A stretch of 64,000 bases of DNA from Tenebrionibacter intestinalis. Lineage in GTDB: Bacteria; Pseudomonadota; Gammaproteobacteria; Enterobacterales; Enterobacteriaceae. Numbering within the stretch: the stretch's first letter is position 1; each line of letters starts with the position of its first letter. The notes beneath the pieces were generated by a model. It ran no database searches. It was given only the letters and a program-made list of their open reading frames with translations, and was not told the DNA's origin. A program made the position numbers and the translations under genes. The stretch lies in the NCBI RefSeq assembly GCF_016632365.1, contig NZ_JAEPBH010000008.1, forward strand, positions 1 through 64,000. The letters run 5' to 3'. This document shows, in pieces, positions 11,745 to 22,799 of this stretch.

Positions 11745-13229
11745 ATGTCGAGCAATACATTACAGCTTTTTCGCCAGCCAAAATCGGCCATCCTGTTAAT
11801 ACTGGGGTTCGCTTCCGGCCTCCCTCTCGCGCTGACCTCTGGTACGCTACAGGCGTGGATGACGGTTGAGAATATCGATTTAAAAACCATCGGTTTTTTC
11901 TCCCTCGTCGGCCAGGCTTACGTATTTAAATTTCTGTGGGCGCCGGCAATGGATCGCTTTACCCCGCCGCTATTTGGCCGACGCCGCGGCTGGTTGCTTC
12001 TCACACAAGCGCTATTAATGGCGGGTATTACGGCAATGGGCTTTATGGATCCCGCCAGCCAGTTACGCTGGATGGCGGCGCTGGCAGTACTAATCGCCTT
12101 TTGCTCTGCCTCACAGGATATTGTATTCGACGCATGGAAAACGGATGTGCTGCCCGCTCAGGAACGCGGCTCCGGCGCGGCAATCAGCGTGCTGGGCTAC
12201 CGCCTGGCGATGTTGGTTTCCGGCGGTCTGGCGCTATGGATGACAGACAAATATCTCGGCTGGCAGGCCACCTACTGGCTAATGGCCGCCCTGCTGATTC
12301 CCTGCATTGTCGCCACACTGCTGGCTGAGGAACCGGCTAACGCCACCGGGGCGCCGAAAACTCTTGAAGAGGCGGTTTCAGCCCCCCTGCGCGACTTTTT
12401 TGGCCGTAACAACGCATGGCTTATTTTACTCCTTATTGTTATGTACAAGCTGGGCGACGCCTTCGCCATGAGCCTGTCGACGACATTTCTGATTCGTGGC
12501 GTGGGTTTTGATGCAGGCCAGGTTGGCGTGGTCAATAAAACGCTGGGTCTGTTCGCCACGATTATTGGCGCGCTGTACGGCGGTGTGCTCATGCAGCGCC
12601 TGAGCCTGTTTCGCGCGCTCTTTATCTTCGGTATTTTGCAGGGCATATCTAACGCGGGTTACTGGATACTGGCGGTCACTGAGAAAAATATTTTTACGAT
12701 GGGCGGTGCGGTTTTCTTTGAAAATCTGTGCGGCGGCATGGGTACGGCGGCCTTTGTCGCACTGCTTATGGCGTTATGTAATAAGTCCTTTTCCGCCACT
12801 CAGTTCGCCCTGTTATCCGCACTGTCGGCCGTAGGCCGCGTTTATGTAGGCCCCATTGCGGGCTGGTTTGTTGAAGGCCACGGCTGGCCGACGTTCTATC
12901 TGTTCTCCGTTATCGCCGCCGTGCCGGGCATCCTGCTGCTGTTACTTTGCCGCCGCACGCTGGAATATACGCAGCGTACGCAATCGTTTATGCCGCGAAC
13001 CGAATTTGCAGGCGGGTATCGTCTCGCGCTGCGTATTCTCACCGTTGGCTGCCTGCTGTTAGTTGCCTGGCTGATAATGCTTATTATCCGGGCATGCGGA
13101 CTGGTCACGTTCTCCTTTGATACGCTGTTGCTTGAGGGAGGCGCGCTGCTGGCCATAACGGGCATTCTGCTTGGCAGTGTGCTGGATTACGTCGCGCTCA
13201 GACGCGCGGCTTCTAATACCGCAGGGTAA
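11745..13229 (+). CDS. ampG: Muropeptide permease AmpG
   Basis: 494 residues (E. coli 491), 12-14 transmembrane MFS protein of the inner membrane. It imports GlcNAc-anhydroMurNAc peptides for cell-wall recycling and, in species with ampC-ampR, supplies the inducer signal. The N-terminus IGFFSLVGQAYVFKFLWAP and the segment CSASQDIVFDAWKTDVLP (about 120-140) are AmpG hallmarks, and the cytoplasmic GRRRGWLL loop is the MFS A-like motif. The start at 11745 matches the E. coli MSS start. Confidence 0.97.
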   Translation: MSSNTLQLFRQPKSAILLILGFASGLPLALTSGTLQAWMTVENIDLKTIGFFSLVGQAYVFKFLWAPAMDRFTPPLFGRRRGWLLLTQALLMAGITAMGFMDPASQLRWMAALAVLIAFCSASQDIVFDAWKTDVLPAQERGSGAAISVLGYRLAMLVSGGLALWMTDKYLGWQATYWLMAALLIPCIVATLLAEEPANATGAPKTLEEAVSAPLRDFFGRNNAWLILLLIVMYKLGDAFAMSLSTTFLIRGVGFDAGQVGVVNKTLGLFATIIGALYGGVLMQRLSLFRALFIFGILQGISNAGYWILAVTEKNIFTMGGAVFFENLCGGMGTAAFVALLMALCNKSFSATQFALLSALSAVGRVYVGPIAGWFVEGHGWPTFYLFSVIAAVPGILLLLLCRRTLEYTQRTQSFMPRTEFAGGYRLALRILTVGCLLLVAWLIMLIIRACGLVTFSFDTLLLEGGALLAITGILLGSVLDYVALRRAASNTAG

Positions 13230-13238
13230 ACCCTGCGG
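13219..13238 (+). terminator. ampG 3' hairpin
   Basis: CCGCAGGGT-AA-ACCCTGCGG overlaps the ampG stop codon (TAA lies in the loop). The U tract after it is poor. Confidence 0.5.
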
Positions 13239-13648
13239 TGTCCCTTTAACGTTTGTCTGCGCATTAATTTTTAGCAAAAAAAGCGACGGAAAATAATTTT
13301 ACGTCCCGCGAGCAAACGCGCGCGGAAAAAGTTATTCACCGTAAGAAAGTATTTTTCACCAACTCAGGTTTAATTTTTGATAATTTATTGTTAATAAAAA
13401 TCTGGGTCAGCGGTTTTTTATACCAACAAAGCCAATTGACATTAATTTACAATCGGTTTAGTTATAACCTCCATTCATCTCTCCCCTCCTTAATATTTAC
13501 ATAACGTTACCTTTTTCGTGACATGCAAAGCAGAAGCAGCTAACACCTTAATGACACAACCTTAGTCATGTTTACAGTAATGTAACCATCCCGTAAAATG
13601 CCCGCACACTTTAAACGCCACCCGATCCCGTGGAATTGAGGTCGTTAA
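13239..13648 (+). promoter_or_regulatory. cyoA upstream region with promoter candidate
   Basis: This is a 410-base gap of strongly AT-rich sequence. TTGACA at 13436-13441 is followed after 17 bases by TAGTTA at 13459-13464, a plausible sigma-70 promoter for the cyo operon. The preceding stretch 13370-13400 has GTTAAT/TTAATT repeats that resemble ArcA-type boxes, which fits the known repression of cyo under low oxygen. The site assignment is inference. No gene seen. Confidence 0.45.
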
Positions 13649-14608
13649 ATGAGACTCAGGAAATACAATAAAAGTTTGGGATGGACGTCGTTATTCGCCT
13701 CCGCACTATTACTGAGCGGCTGTGATTCGGCACTTCTCGATCCAAAAGGGCAGATTGGTCTGGAGCAACGTTCACTAATACTGACGGCACTTGGCCTGAT
13801 GTTGATTGTCGTGATACCGGCTATTCTGATGGCTATTGGCTTTGCCTGGAAGTACAGGGCAACGAACAAGGATGCGAAATATACGCCTAACTGGTCCCAC
13901 TCCAATAAAGTGGAAGCGGTGGTCTGGACAATTCCCGTTCTGATTATCATCTTCCTGGCCGTGTTGACCTGGAAAACTACTCACTCTCTGGAACCCAGCC
14001 GACCGCTGGATCACACTGAGCAGCCCATAACCATTGAAGTTGTTTCAATGGACTGGAAGTGGTTCTTTATTTACCCACAACAGGGTATCGCAACGGTGAA
14101 CGAAATTGCGTTCCCGGCCAATACGCCGGTGAAATTCAAAATCACCTCTAATTCCGTGATGAACTCCTTCTTTATTCCGCGCCTGGGTAGCCAGCTTTAC
14201 GCTATGGCAGGCATGCAGACGACTTTGCATCTCATCGCTAATGAACCGGGCACCTACGACGGTATTTCGTCCAACTATAGCGGCCCGGGTTTCTCCGGCA
14301 TGAAGTTCAAAGCCATCGCAACGCCGGACAAAGCAAGCTTTGAACAATGGGTCGCAAAAGTTAAGCAGTCTTCTTCAACCATCAATGATATGACGGCATA
14401 TGAGAAGCTGGCGGCGCCGAGCGAATACAACGAAGTTCAATACTTCTCCAGCGTGAAGCCGGATTTGTTCAAAGACGTCGTGAACAAATTTATGTCGCAC
14501 GGGAAAAGCATGGATCTGACCCAACCGGAAGGCAAGCACGCTGGCCATTCCACTGAAGGCATGTCCATGAGCAATGCGGAAACCTCTCATCAGGGCGCCG
14601 AGGAATAA
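13649..14608 (+). CDS. cyoA: Cytochrome bo3 ubiquinol oxidase subunit II
   Basis: 319 residues (E. coli 315). It is the membrane-anchored subunit with a periplasmic cupredoxin-like domain. It begins with a lipoprotein signal (LLLSGC, Cys about 26), has two transmembrane helices (about 45-70 and 90-110), then the periplasmic domain with [20 protein letters not shown] and [19 protein letters not shown]. As in other quinol oxidases, the CuA ligands of cytochrome c oxidases are absent. The tail ([20 protein letters not shown]) is His/Met-rich. It is first gene of cyoABCDE; a GAGGT RBS precedes the ATG. Confidence 0.98.
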   Translation: MRLRKYNKSLGWTSLFASALLLSGCDSALLDPKGQIGLEQRSLILTALGLMLIVVIPAILMAIGFAWKYRATNKDAKYTPNWSHSNKVEAVVWTIPVLIIIFLAVLTWKTTHSLEPSRPLDHTEQPITIEVVSMDWKWFFIYPQQGIATVNEIAFPANTPVKFKITSNSVMNSFFIPRLGSQLYAMAGMQTTLHLIANEPGTYDGISSNYSGPGFSGMKFKAIATPDKASFEQWVAKVKQSSSTINDMTAYEKLAAPSEYNEVQYFSSVKPDLFKDVVNKFMSHGKSMDLTQPEGKHAGHSTEGMSMSNAETSHQGAEE

Positions 14609-14613
14609 ATACG

Positions 14614-16605
14614 ATGTTCGGAAAACTTACACTGGATGCAGTCCCGTACCATGAGCCAATCATCATGGTAACGGTTGCCGCCATCATCGTCGGAGGTCTG
14701 GCGATTGTGGCAGCGCTTACTTACTTCGGTAAGTGGTCTTATCTATGGAATGAGTGGCTGACCTCTGTCGACCATAAGCGCCTGGGGATTATGTATATCC
14801 TCGTCGCACTCGTCATGCTGGTACGCGGTTTCGCTGACGCTATCATGATGCGTAGCCAGCAGGTGCTGGCCTCAGCCGGCGAGGCCGGTTTCCTGCCTCC
14901 GCACCACTACGATCAAATCTTCACCGCCCACGGCGTTATCATGATTTTCTTTGTGGCGATGCCGTTTGTAGTCGGCCTGATGAACCTGGTCGTTCCGCTA
15001 CAGATCGGCGCGCGCGACGTGGCGTTTCCGTTCCTGAACAATCTGAGCTTCTGGCTGACCGTAGTTGGCGTGGTGCTGGTCAACCTTTCTCTGGGGCTTG
15101 GCGAATTTGCCCAAACCGGTTGGGTGGCCTATCCGCCGCTGTCGGGCATTGAGTACAGTCCAGGCGTAGGCGTCGATTACTGGATCTGGAGTATTCAGCT
15201 TTCCGGTATCGGGACTACGCTGACAGGGATTAACTTCTTCATCACTATCATGAGGATGCGCGCGCCGGGCATGGATCTGTTCAAAATGCCGGTGTTTACC
15301 TGGACTGCCCTGTGTACCAACGTGCTTATCATCATTTCTTTCCCAATCCTGACGGTTTCCGTCGCCTTACTGACGCTTGACCGTTATCTGGGCACCCATT
15401 TCTTTACCAATGATATGGGCGGCAACATGATGATGTACATCAACCTGATTTGGGCCTGGGGACACCCGGAAGTGTACATCCTGGTATTGCCTGTGTTTGG
15501 GGTGTTCTCTGAAGTCACCGCAACCTTCTCTCAAAAGCGCCTGTTTGGTTACACCTCGCTGGTCTGGGCGACGATTTGTATCACTTTCCTGTCGTTCATT
15601 GTCTGGTTACACCACTTCTTTACTATGGGCAGCGGCGCGAACGTCAACGCTTTCTTCGGCATCAGCACCATGATTATCGCTATCCCGACCGGGGTGAAGA
15701 TTTTCAACTGGCTGTTCACCATGTATCAGGGCCGTATCGTCTTTAATTCCGCAATGATGTGGACGATAGGTTTTATCGTCACTTTCTCTATCGGCGGAAT
15801 GAGCGGCGTGCTGCTGGCTGTACCGGGCGCAGACTTCGTGTTGCATAACAGCCTGTTCCTGATAGCCCACTTCCATAACGTTATCATCGGCGGCGTCGTG
15901 TTCGGCCTGTTTGCCGGTATGACTTACTGGTGGCCGAAGGCGTTTGGCTATACGCTGAATGAAACCTGGGGTAAGCGCGCTTTCTGGTTCTGGATAATCG
16001 GCTTCTTCGTGGCGTTTATGCCGCTGTATGTGCTGGGCTTCATGGGGATGACCCGTCGCCTGAGCCAGCAGATAGACCCGCAGTTCCACACTCTGCTGAC
16101 GATAGCCGCGGTGGGCGCCGCGCTGATCGCGCTGGGCGTGCTGTGCCAGGTGATTCAGCTATATGTGTCTGTCCGCGATCGCGATCAAAACCGCGATCTC
16201 ACGGGCGATCCGTGGGGCGGACGCACGCTGGAATGGTCAACCTCTTCACCGCCGCCGTTTTATAACTTCGCCGTTGTACCACACGTTCACGAACGCGATG
16301 CGTTCTGGGAAATGAAAGAAAAAGGCGAAGCGTACAAACAGCCGACACATTACGAAAAAATCCATATGCCGAAAAACAGCGGCGCGGGCATCATTATCTC
16401 ACTGTTCATCGCTGCCTTCGGCTTTGCCATGATCTGGCATATATGGTGGCTGGCTATCGTAAGCTTCGCGGCTACCCTGGTGACCTGGATTGTCAAAAGC
16501 TTCGATGAAGACGTGGATTACTACGTACCGGTTGAAGAGATCGAAAAACTGGAAAACCAGCATTTCGACGAAATTACTAAAGCAGGGCTGAAAAATGTCA
16601 ACTGA
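14614..16605 (+). CDS. cyoB: Cytochrome bo3 ubiquinol oxidase subunit I
   Basis: 663 residues, as in E. coli. It is the catalytic inner-membrane subunit with heme b, heme o3 and CuB, reducing O2 and pumping protons. The heme b ligand His lies in FTAHGVIM (about 106). The CuB/cross-linked Tyr site is [14 protein letters not shown] (about 280), with the paired His in WLHHFFTMG (about 333). The heme His pair is in [12 protein letters not shown] (about 419-421). The D-channel Asp lies in [13 protein letters not shown]. It starts 5 bases after cyoA and overlaps cyoC by 11 bases. Confidence 0.99.
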   Translation: MFGKLTLDAVPYHEPIIMVTVAAIIVGGLAIVAALTYFGKWSYLWNEWLTSVDHKRLGIMYILVALVMLVRGFADAIMMRSQQVLASAGEAGFLPPHHYDQIFTAHGVIMIFFVAMPFVVGLMNLVVPLQIGARDVAFPFLNNLSFWLTVVGVVLVNLSLGLGEFAQTGWVAYPPLSGIEYSPGVGVDYWIWSIQLSGIGTTLTGINFFITIMRMRAPGMDLFKMPVFTWTALCTNVLIIISFPILTVSVALLTLDRYLGTHFFTNDMGGNMMMYINLIWAWGHPEVYILVLPVFGVFSEVTATFSQKRLFGYTSLVWATICITFLSFIVWLHHFFTMGSGANVNAFFGISTMIIAIPTGVKIFNWLFTMYQGRIVFNSAMMWTIGFIVTFSIGGMSGVLLAVPGADFVLHNSLFLIAHFHNVIIGGVVFGLFAGMTYWWPKAFGYTLNETWGKRAFWFWIIGFFVAFMPLYVLGFMGMTRRLSQQIDPQFHTLLTIAAVGAALIALGVLCQVIQLYVSVRDRDQNRDLTGDPWGGRTLEWSTSSPPPFYNFAVVPHVHERDAFWEMKEKGEAYKQPTHYEKIHMPKNSGAGIIISLFIAAFGFAMIWHIWWLAIVSFAATLVTWIVKSFDEDVDYYVPVEEIEKLENQHFDEITKAGLKNVN

Positions 16606-17212
16606 TACTACTTTGTCTCAGGCGCACGCCCACGCGCATGATCATGGGCACCATGATGCAGGCGCCAATAAGATTTTTGGCTTCTGGATCTACCTGATGA
16701 GCGACTGCATTATCTTTGCATGTCTGTTTGCCACCTATGCCGTTCTGGTGAACGGCACCGCCGGCGGCCCAACGGGTAAGGATATTTTCGAACTGCCGTT
16801 CGTGTTGGTCGAAACCTTCCTGCTGTTGTTCAGTTCTATCACTTATGGCATGGCGGTTATCGCCATGAACAACAATAACCAGAGCAAGGTGTTGACCTGG
16901 CTTGCGCTGACTTTTCTGTTCGGCGCAGGCTTCATCGGGATGGAAATCTATGAATTTCACAAACTGATTGCTGAAGGCTATGGCCCGGACCGCAGCGGCT
17001 TTCTGTCAGCGTTCTTTACGCTGGTTGGCACGCACGGCCTGCACGTCACTTCAGGCCTTATCTGGATGGCAGTGATGATGTACCAGGTTTCCCGCCGCGG
17101 CCTGACCAGCACAAACCGCACCCGCCTGATGTGCCTGAGCTTGTTCTGGCACTTCCTGGATGTGGTTTGGATCTGTGTGTTCTCTGTAGTTTATCTGATG
17201 GGGGCGATGTAA
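16595..17212 (+). CDS. cyoC: Cytochrome bo3 ubiquinol oxidase subunit III
   Basis: 205 residues, five transmembrane helices, structural subunit of the bo3 complex. It begins with a His-rich cytoplasmic tail ([11 protein letters not shown], about 9-20), also known in the E. coli protein. Conserved membrane segments include [15 protein letters not shown] and [14 protein letters not shown]. It overlaps cyoB at its start, and its stop TAA shares a base with the ATG of cyoD, so the two are translationally coupled. Confidence 0.98.
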   Translation: MSTDTTLSQAHAHAHDHGHHDAGANKIFGFWIYLMSDCIIFACLFATYAVLVNGTAGGPTGKDIFELPFVLVETFLLLFSSITYGMAVIAMNNNNQSKVLTWLALTFLFGAGFIGMEIYEFHKLIAEGYGPDRSGFLSAFFTLVGTHGLHVTSGLIWMAVMMYQVSRRGLTSTNRTRLMCLSLFWHFLDVVWICVFSVVYLMGAM

Positions 17213-17538
17213 TGAGCCATACCAACGATCACGCTCTGCCCCACGGCAGCGTCAAAACCTATATGACAGGCTTTATCCTGTCTGTCATCCTGACCGTTAT
17301 TCCCTTCTGGATGGTGATGAACGGCGGCGCGTCTCATGCCGCTATTCTTGGCGTGGTGCTGGTCACCGCAGTGGTACAGATTCTGGTGCATTTATCCTGC
17401 TTCCTGCATATGAATACCACCTCCGAAGGCGGCTGGAACCTGACAGCATTTATTTTTACTGTGCTGATCATTGCTATTCTGGTTGTCGGCTCAATCTGGA
17501 TTATGTGGAACCTGAACCACAATATGATGCTTTCTTAA
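17212..17538 (+). CDS. cyoD: Cytochrome bo3 ubiquinol oxidase subunit IV
   Basis: 108 residues (E. coli 109), three transmembrane helices, needed for assembly of the CuB site. It begins [20 protein letters not shown] and includes [16 protein letters not shown] chose the ATG at 17212, in the TAATG overlap with cyoC, rather than an upstream in-frame codon inside cyoC. Confidence 0.97.
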   Translation: MSHTNDHALPHGSVKTYMTGFILSVILTVIPFWMVMNGGASHAAILGVVLVTAVVQILVHLSCFLHMNTTSEGGWNLTAFIFTVLIIAILVVGSIWIMWNLNHNMMLS

Positions 17539-17549
17539 GAGCGGTAAAC

Positions 17550-18437
17550 ATGATTAAGCAATACCTGCAAGTTACAAAACCAGGAATTATTTTTGGGAAT
17601 TTAATTTCTGTCATTGGAGGTTTTTTACTGGCCTCAAAAGGCAGTATTGACTATCCCCTGTTCCTGTACACCCTTGTAGGCGTATCGCTGGTGGTAGCGT
17701 CGGGTTGTGTATACAACAACGTTATCGACCGCGATATTGACCGCAAGATGGAGAGAACAAAGAATCGGGTGCTGGTTAAGGGCCTGATCTCTGCGAACGC
17801 ATCACTGGTGTACGCTACCCTGCTGGGTATTGCTGGCTTCATGCTGCTGTGGTTTGGCGCTAACCCCTGGGCCTGCGGGCTGGGGGTGATGGGTTTTGTG
17901 GTCTATGTCGGCGTTTACAGCCTCTACATGAAGCGCAAATCCGTCTACGGCACGCTAATCGGAAGCCTTTCCGGCGCTGCGCCGCCGGTTATTGGCTACT
18001 GTGCAGTGACCAATGAGTTTGATACCGGCGCTCTGATTTTGCTGGCTATTTTTAGCCTGTGGCAGATGCCGCATTCTTATGCGATTGCCATCTTTCGCTT
18101 CAAGGATTATCAGGCCGCCAGTATCCCGGTTCTGCCCGTGGTAAAAGGGATTTCGGTTGCGAAAAACCACATCACGCTCTACATCGCAGCCTTTGCGGTC
18201 GCCACGCTGATGCTTTCACTTGGCGGCTATGCAGGCTACAAATACCTGATTGTCGGCGCAGCCGTCAGCGTATGGTGGCTTGGTATGGCGCTGTCGGGTT
18301 ATAAGACGGAAAATGACCACGTGTGGGCGCGCAAGCTGTTCATTTTTTCTATCGTCGCCATCACTTCGTTAAGCGTCATGATGTCAGTAGACTTTATGGT
18401 GCCGGACTCGCATAAATTGCTGGCTTACGTTAGATAA
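17550..18437 (+). CDS. cyoE: Protoheme IX farnesyltransferase (heme O synthase)
   Basis: 295 residues, a UbiA-superfamily prenyltransferase with seven to nine transmembrane helices. It converts heme b to heme o for the bo3 oxidase using farnesyl diphosphate, itself made by IspA encoded 9 kb away. The first prenyl-diphosphate motif is [18 protein letters not shown] (about 54-71). The second is around [13 protein letters not shown], with [17 protein letters not shown] between them. The start is the ATG at 17550 ([12 protein letters not shown]), 11 bases after the cyoD stop. Confidence 0.98.
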   Translation: MIKQYLQVTKPGIIFGNLISVIGGFLLASKGSIDYPLFLYTLVGVSLVVASGCVYNNVIDRDIDRKMERTKNRVLVKGLISANASLVYATLLGIAGFMLLWFGANPWACGLGVMGFVVYVGVYSLYMKRKSVYGTLIGSLSGAAPPVIGYCAVTNEFDTGALILLAIFSLWQMPHSYAIAIFRFKDYQAASIPVLPVVKGISVAKNHITLYIAAFAVATLMLSLGGYAGYKYLIVGAAVSVWWLGMALSGYKTENDHVWARKLFIFSIVAITSLSVMMSVDFMVPDSHKLLAYVR

Positions 18438-18487
18438 GCCCCCCGTAACGGCAATGGGCATATTAGCGCCCGTCAGGGGTTAACAAA

Positions 18488-18511
18488 CGGGCAGGAACGT
18501 GTTTCTGCCCG
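18488..18511 (+). terminator. cyo operon terminator
   Basis: CGGGCAGGAAC / GTTTCTGCCCG hairpin about 50 bases after the cyoE stop; U tract weak. Confidence 0.55.
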
Positions 18512-18835
18512 CCTTACGGCTCTCGGCCGATATAAATTTACCAACGTGTCGCCCGGCGCTTATCACAGGCCCTGGGCGTGCTGGCGCCTTTTTCTCGCCG
18601 TCTTTGTTGTAATATTTGCTAAAACAGCGGCCATTTACCCTTACCTGCCAGCGCACTACACTATGGGCCGCTTAACAGTTAACGCAATTTCAACCTTTCT
18701 GAGCGTGGTCCGTATGACTGTGCGAAAATAGCCGCACGGCGTTAAACCTCTGACTCACTATTATCGCCTGACGGCATTTTTACGGCGTCAGGTTCTGATA
18801 AGTTTTTATTGTCCGACTTTTCTTCCAGGAAATGA
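18512..18835. other. cyoE-yajR intergenic region
   Basis: About 320 bases. A 61-codon plus-strand frame at 18546-18731 has no recognisable motif and no good ribosome site. It must carry the yajR promoter; nothing else seen. Confidence 0.4.
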
Positions 18836-20203
18836 ATGAACGATTACACGATGACGCCTGCTGAGCGTCGTGCAACTTGGGGGCTGGGAGCGGTCTTCTC
18901 ATTACGCATGCTGGGCATGTTTATGGTCTTGCCCGTGCTCACCACCTGGGGAATGGCGCTGCAGGGCGCCAGTGAAACGCTTATCGGGCTGGCCATTGGT
19001 ATTTACGGACTGACGCAGGCCGTATTTCAGATCCCATTCGGCCTCCTTTCTGACCGCATTGGCCGCAAGCCGCTCATTGTCGGCGGGCTGTTGATATTCG
19101 TACTCGGCAGCGTTATCGCCGCGCTCTCAGAGTCTATCTGGGGCGTTATACTTGGCCGCGCGTTACAGGGGTCAGGCGCCATCGCTGCGGCTGTTATGGC
19201 GCTGCTTTCTGACCTTACACGCGAGCAAAACCGCACCAAAGCAATGGCCTTTATTGGCGTAAGTTTTGGAATAACGTTTGCGCTGGCTATGGTGCTCGGC
19301 CCGATTGTAACCCAGGCTTTCGGCCTGCACGGCCTGTTCTGGATGATTGCATTACTTGCCGCGCTGGCAGTCATTATTACCCTTGTGTTGGTACCGGATG
19401 CCGGAGATCACCGCCTTAATCGCGAATCCGGTATGGTTAAAGGCTGTTTTCGCCAGGTGCTCGCTAACCCAAAACTGCTCAAGCTCAATTTCGGCATTAT
19501 GTGTTTACACATTATGCTGATGTCCACGTTTGTGGCGCTGCCGACAGAACTGGCGCACGCAGGCCTGCCCGCAGTCAATCACTGGAAAGTCTACCTGTGC
19601 ACCATGCTTCTCGCCTTTATTTCCGTCGTGCCGTTGATTATTTATGCCGAAGTAAAGCGCCGCATGAAGCGCGTTTTTGTAGGCTGCGTGGCGCTGCTGC
19701 TGGTTGCTGAAATTGTGCTGTGGGGTTCTGGCTCCGGCTTCTGGATGCTGGTCGCCGGCGTTCAGATCTTTTTTATCGCCTTTAATCTCATGGAGGCTAT
19801 CCTGCCATCGCTTATCAGCAAAGAATCGCCGGCCGGATATAAAGGCACAGCAATGGGCGTTTACTCCACCAGCCAGTTTCTCGGCGTAGCTATTGGCGGT
19901 TCGCTCGGCGGCTGGCTGGCCGGGCATTACGATACCCAGGTCGTTTTCCTGTTCGGTACGTTTCTTGCCGCCGTCTGGTTATCTGTGAGCGTTACCATGC
20001 AGGAGCCGCCCTACGTCAGCAGCCTTCGCGTTGAACTGCCGCACACGGTACTGGACGACGTCACGCTTTCGCAGCGTCTGCTGGCCGCGCCCGGCGTTAG
20101 CGAGGCGATTGTGGTGCCGCAAGAACGCAGCGCCTATATAAAAATTGACAGCAAAGTGACAAACCGGTTTGAAATAGAGCAGCTTATTCAAAAGCATGCC
20201 TGA
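18836..20203 (+). CDS. yajR: MFS transporter YajR with C-terminal YAM domain
   Basis: 455 residues, the E. coli length. Twelve transmembrane helices carry the MFS A motif GLLSDRIGRKPLIV (about 66-79). A C-terminal ferredoxin-like soluble domain follows (about 390-455, VLDDVTLSQRLLAAPGVSEA), the YAM domain seen in the YajR structure. Substrate is not established; a proton-driven drug/efflux role is assumed from family. Of two overlapping ATGs (18832 and 18836) only the second is in frame; a TCTTCCAGGA ribosome site is 5 bases before it. Confidence 0.95.
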   Translation: MNDYTMTPAERRATWGLGAVFSLRMLGMFMVLPVLTTWGMALQGASETLIGLAIGIYGLTQAVFQIPFGLLSDRIGRKPLIVGGLLIFVLGSVIAALSESIWGVILGRALQGSGAIAAAVMALLSDLTREQNRTKAMAFIGVSFGITFALAMVLGPIVTQAFGLHGLFWMIALLAALAVIITLVLVPDAGDHRLNRESGMVKGCFRQVLANPKLLKLNFGIMCLHIMLMSTFVALPTELAHAGLPAVNHWKVYLCTMLLAFISVVPLIIYAEVKRRMKRVFVGCVALLLVAEIVLWGSGSGFWMLVAGVQIFFIAFNLMEAILPSLISKESPAGYKGTAMGVYSTSQFLGVAIGGSLGGWLAGHYDTQVVFLFGTFLAAVWLSVSVTMQEPPYVSSLRVELPHTVLDDVTLSQRLLAAPGVSEAIVVPQERSAYIKIDSKVTNRFEIEQLIQKHA

Positions 20204-20208
20204 AAGGA

Positions 20209-20236
20209 GCCAGCCCTGACGCACGCCCGGGCTGGT
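20209..20236. terminator. Bidirectional hairpin between yajR and yajQ
   Basis: CCAGCCC / GGGCTGG stem with a 12-base loop lies in the 38-base gap between these convergent genes, so it can serve both. Confidence 0.55.
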
Positions 20237-20241
20237 AGAAA

Positions 20242-20733
20242 TTAATCGCGGAAGTTGTTGAACTGGAAAGGCTGGCCCAGGTTGCCGCCGCGCACCAGCG
20301 CCATTACCGCCTGGAGATCGTCACGGGATTTACCCGTAACACGCACCTGTTCCCCCTGAATCTGCGCCTGCACTTTCAGCTTGCTGTCTTTAATCAGCTT
20401 AACGATTTTTTTTGCCTGCGCCGCATCAATGCCCTGTTTGAGCTTTGCATCCACACTCCAGTTTTTACCGCTGTGCTCAAACTCTGCCGGCACGTCCAGC
20501 GAACTGCCTTCAATATTACGCTTAAGCAATTTACCGCGCAGAATATCCAGTAGCTGATTAACCTGAAAATCAGACTCGCTCAGCACCTTAATGCTCTTGT
20601 TTTTTTCGTTGAATTCAAAGCTTGCGGTCACGCCGCGAAAATCGAAGCGGGTTTCCAGCTCGCGGGTGGCATTTTCCACCGCATTACGAACTTCCTGCAA
20701 ATCGACTTCAGATACGATGTCAAAAGATGGCAT
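20242..20733 (-). CDS. yajQ: YajQ-family nucleotide-binding protein
   Basis: 163 residues, the family length. Two ferredoxin-like folds. The conserved N-terminus is [19 protein letters not shown], followed by FDFRGV and the C-terminal [15 protein letters not shown]. Members bind tRNA/nucleotides, and some (Xanthomonas) bind cyclic di-GMP and act with LysR-type regulators. The role in enterics is unclear. The ATG at 20733 matches the universal N-terminus; the 29-codon extension upstream is not conserved. It is convergent with yajR and divergent from panE. Confidence 0.96.
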   Translation of the reverse strand: MPSFDIVSEVDLQEVRNAVENATRELETRFDFRGVTASFEFNEKNKSIKVLSESDFQVNQLLDILRGKLLKRNIEGSSLDVPAEFEHSGKNWSVDAKLKQGIDAAQAKKIVKLIKDSKLKVQAQIQGEQVRVTGKSRDDLQAVMALVRGGNLGQPFQFNNFRD

Positions 20734-20941
20734 ATTTGGGTCTCCCTCTCTTTTTGTTGCGTTGCATAATACCCGCTGAGCCGCACAAAACAACCGGACA
20801 GGCGAGGAACGCGCCGACAACGTATACTATACGGCCTGTAACCGCTGACGTATCGGAACGCGAATGGCTATTTACCCCTCCAGCCCCCGCCCGTTGGCGC
20901 TATGTCCATACGCCTGATGTCATAAAGGCGGGGGAGGATCA

Positions 20942-21856
20942 ATGAAAGTTACCGTACTGGGCTGTGGCGCTATCGGGCAACTCTGGCTGGCCGCGCTTGC
21001 CAGGCAAGGGCACGAACTTCAGGGGTGGCTACGCGCGCCGCAAACATTATGTCATGTGAATGTGACCGGCGCCAACGGCATGAGATTCCAACAAGACTTG
21101 CCTGCCAACAGCCGTGAATTTCTGGCAAACAGCGATCTGCTGCTGGTCACGCTTAAAGCGTTCCAGGTTTCCCTCGCAGTTAAGCAACTCGCCGCTACGC
21201 TGAACGCCTCATGCCCCGTGTTGCTGATGCATAACGGTATGGGAACGGTCGAAGAATTACATGCTCTGCGCCAGCCGCTCATTCTCGGCGTAACCACTCA
21301 GGCCGCACGCCGGGAGGGCAGCGCGATAATACACGTTGCATCCGGCATAACCCATATCGGGCCGGGCAATGAAGCCGGACACGCTCACGGCGGGCTTGCC
21401 GGCCCGCTACAGCATGCGCTGCCAGACGTGACCTGGCATGACAATATCAGCGCCGCTAGCTGGCGTAAACTGGCGGCCAACTGTGTTATTAACCCGATGA
21501 CTGCCGTGTTCAACTGCCCTAACGGAGAATTACGCAACCGGGCCTGCGATGTCAAAACGGTCTGTAACGAGGTGGCGCGCGTTATGCAACGTGAAGGCCA
21601 CCCCGTCACCGCAGACGACCTGTTAAATTATGTCTGGCGCGTGGTGGACAGCACCGCTGAAAATATCTCATCCATGCTCCAGGACGTGCGTTCGCAACGG
21701 CATACGGAAATTGATTATATCACCGGTTACCTGCTACGCCGCGCTCGCGCTCACGGCCTGAGCGCACCGGCTAACGCCCGTTTGTATGAACAGATAAAAC
21801 GAAAAGAGCGAGCTAACGCCCGCATCAACGCGGCTTGCTCCCCCCTGCGGAAGTAA
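20942..21856 (+). CDS. panE: 2-dehydropantoate 2-reductase (ApbA/PanE)
   Basis: 304 residues (E. coli 303). NADPH-dependent ketopantoate reductase of pantothenate/CoA synthesis. The Rossmann glycine motif [13 protein letters not shown] is at residues 7-19. The catalytic Lys/Asn region appears as [20 protein letters not shown] (about 172-191, Lys176-type), and the C-terminal part has [23 protein letters not shown], binding substrate. A GGGGGAGGATC ribosome site precedes the ATG. In E. coli yajL follows panE; here it is absent. Confidence 0.96.
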   Translation: MKVTVLGCGAIGQLWLAALARQGHELQGWLRAPQTLCHVNVTGANGMRFQQDLPANSREFLANSDLLLVTLKAFQVSLAVKQLAATLNASCPVLLMHNGMGTVEELHALRQPLILGVTTQAARREGSAIIHVASGITHIGPGNEAGHAHGGLAGPLQHALPDVTWHDNISAASWRKLAANCVINPMTAVFNCPNGELRNRACDVKTVCNEVARVMQREGHPVTADDLLNYVWRVVDSTAENISSMLQDVRSQRHTEIDYITGYLLRRARAHGLSAPANARLYEQIKRKERANARINAACSPLRK

Positions 21857-22457
21857 GACAATCAAAACCGTTGCCATAACTGGCCGGCGGGTTAACGGCA
21901 GTTACATCGTTATCGCGCGGTTGGACAGTGTTCAGGCGAAAATTTAACTGCCTGTCGCCGGTGCTGGAAAAGCAAAGCGAGGCGACATACGGGCATCACG
22001 CCAGCCACGATTATTACCAGGGTAATAACGCGTGGGCGCCGACGCAGGGGTATAACGGCCCCACTCCGGCGTAGCGCCACGTTTTTTTTAAACACAGTAC
22101 CCCTTTTTCGTCTAACGGGTACTCACAGGAGGTATTGCTGACGGAGCGACCCGGGCGCATGCTGCTTACATAAACGGGGCGCGGCCCAGTGAACGGCGTT
22201 TAGTCTTCCTGTTTCGCAGCACGGATTTTCACCCTGGCGCGAAAAAACAAAACTATATTTCCACTTCCAGTATCTCCGCCCGGGCTGATTTGCCGTTTGT
22301 TAGCCAAACGCAATACGGAGTATGCTGTGCGGGCAACCCTTCAGCTTTACCGCCCCGCTTAAGTCTGAAACGGCTCTCTACGCAAGCGCCGGATATATTA
22401 TACAGACCACCATGCCAGGGCTGGCGGCGTCTGCGTTATCAATCAATGAGGTCAGTC
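21857..22457. other. 600-base gap between panE and yeaR-like gene
   Basis: No supportable gene. It is the position where E. coli has yajL. An inverted repeat GTACCC...GGGTAC spans 22097-22122, and its left half reads TACCCCT, which fits the NarL heptamer consensus TACYYMT. That is suggestive because yeaR of E. coli is nitrate-responsive, but one heptamer this far (about 340 bases) from the start is weak evidence. Confidence 0.4.
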
Positions 22458-22787
22458 ATGCAACGAATCGTTATACCTGCCCACTACGTGCATACGCGCA
22501 CTACGCCTTTCTGGACAAAAGACACTGCGCCCCCCTCTATCTGGCAGCGACACCTGGATGCGGGCACGCGCCAGGGCGTTTACCCACGCCTGAGCGTTAT
22601 GCAGGGAGCGATACGCTATTATGGCTATGCAGATGAAACCAGCGCCGAACCTGTCGATACGCTGACCATTGAAGCCGGGCAGTTTGGCGTTTTCCCGCCT
22701 GAAAAATGGCACCGCATTGAGGCCCTGACCGACGATACGCTGTTTAACGTTGATTTTTATGTCGACCCGGCCATCCTCACCGAATAA
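22458..22787 (+). CDS. yeaR: YeaR-like DUF1971 cupin protein
   Basis: 109 residues, a small cupin-type domain (DUF1971, also found fused to tellurite-resistance TehB). It matches E. coli YeaR along its length: IPAHYVHTRTTPFW, then RHLDAGTRQGVYPRLSVMQG, then EAGQFGVFPPEKWHRIEAL. In E. coli yeaR-yoaG is induced by nitrate/nitrite and NO through NarL and NsrR; function unresolved. The ATG at 22458 has GAGGT 7 bases upstream, which decides it over a longer frame from 22290. It is followed after 12 bases by a yoaG-like gene. The location is unlike E. coli, where the pair lies far away. Confidence 0.85.
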   Translation: MQRIVIPAHYVHTRTTPFWTKDTAPPSIWQRHLDAGTRQGVYPRLSVMQGAIRYYGYADETSAEPVDTLTIEAGQFGVFPPEKWHRIEALTDDTLFNVDFYVDPAILTE

Positions 22788-22799
22788 AGGAGCGTCATC

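Noticed and set aside
22290-22457. N-terminal extension of the yeaR-like gene
   Set aside because: The upstream residues do not match YeaR, and GAGGT lies exactly before the ATG at 22458.
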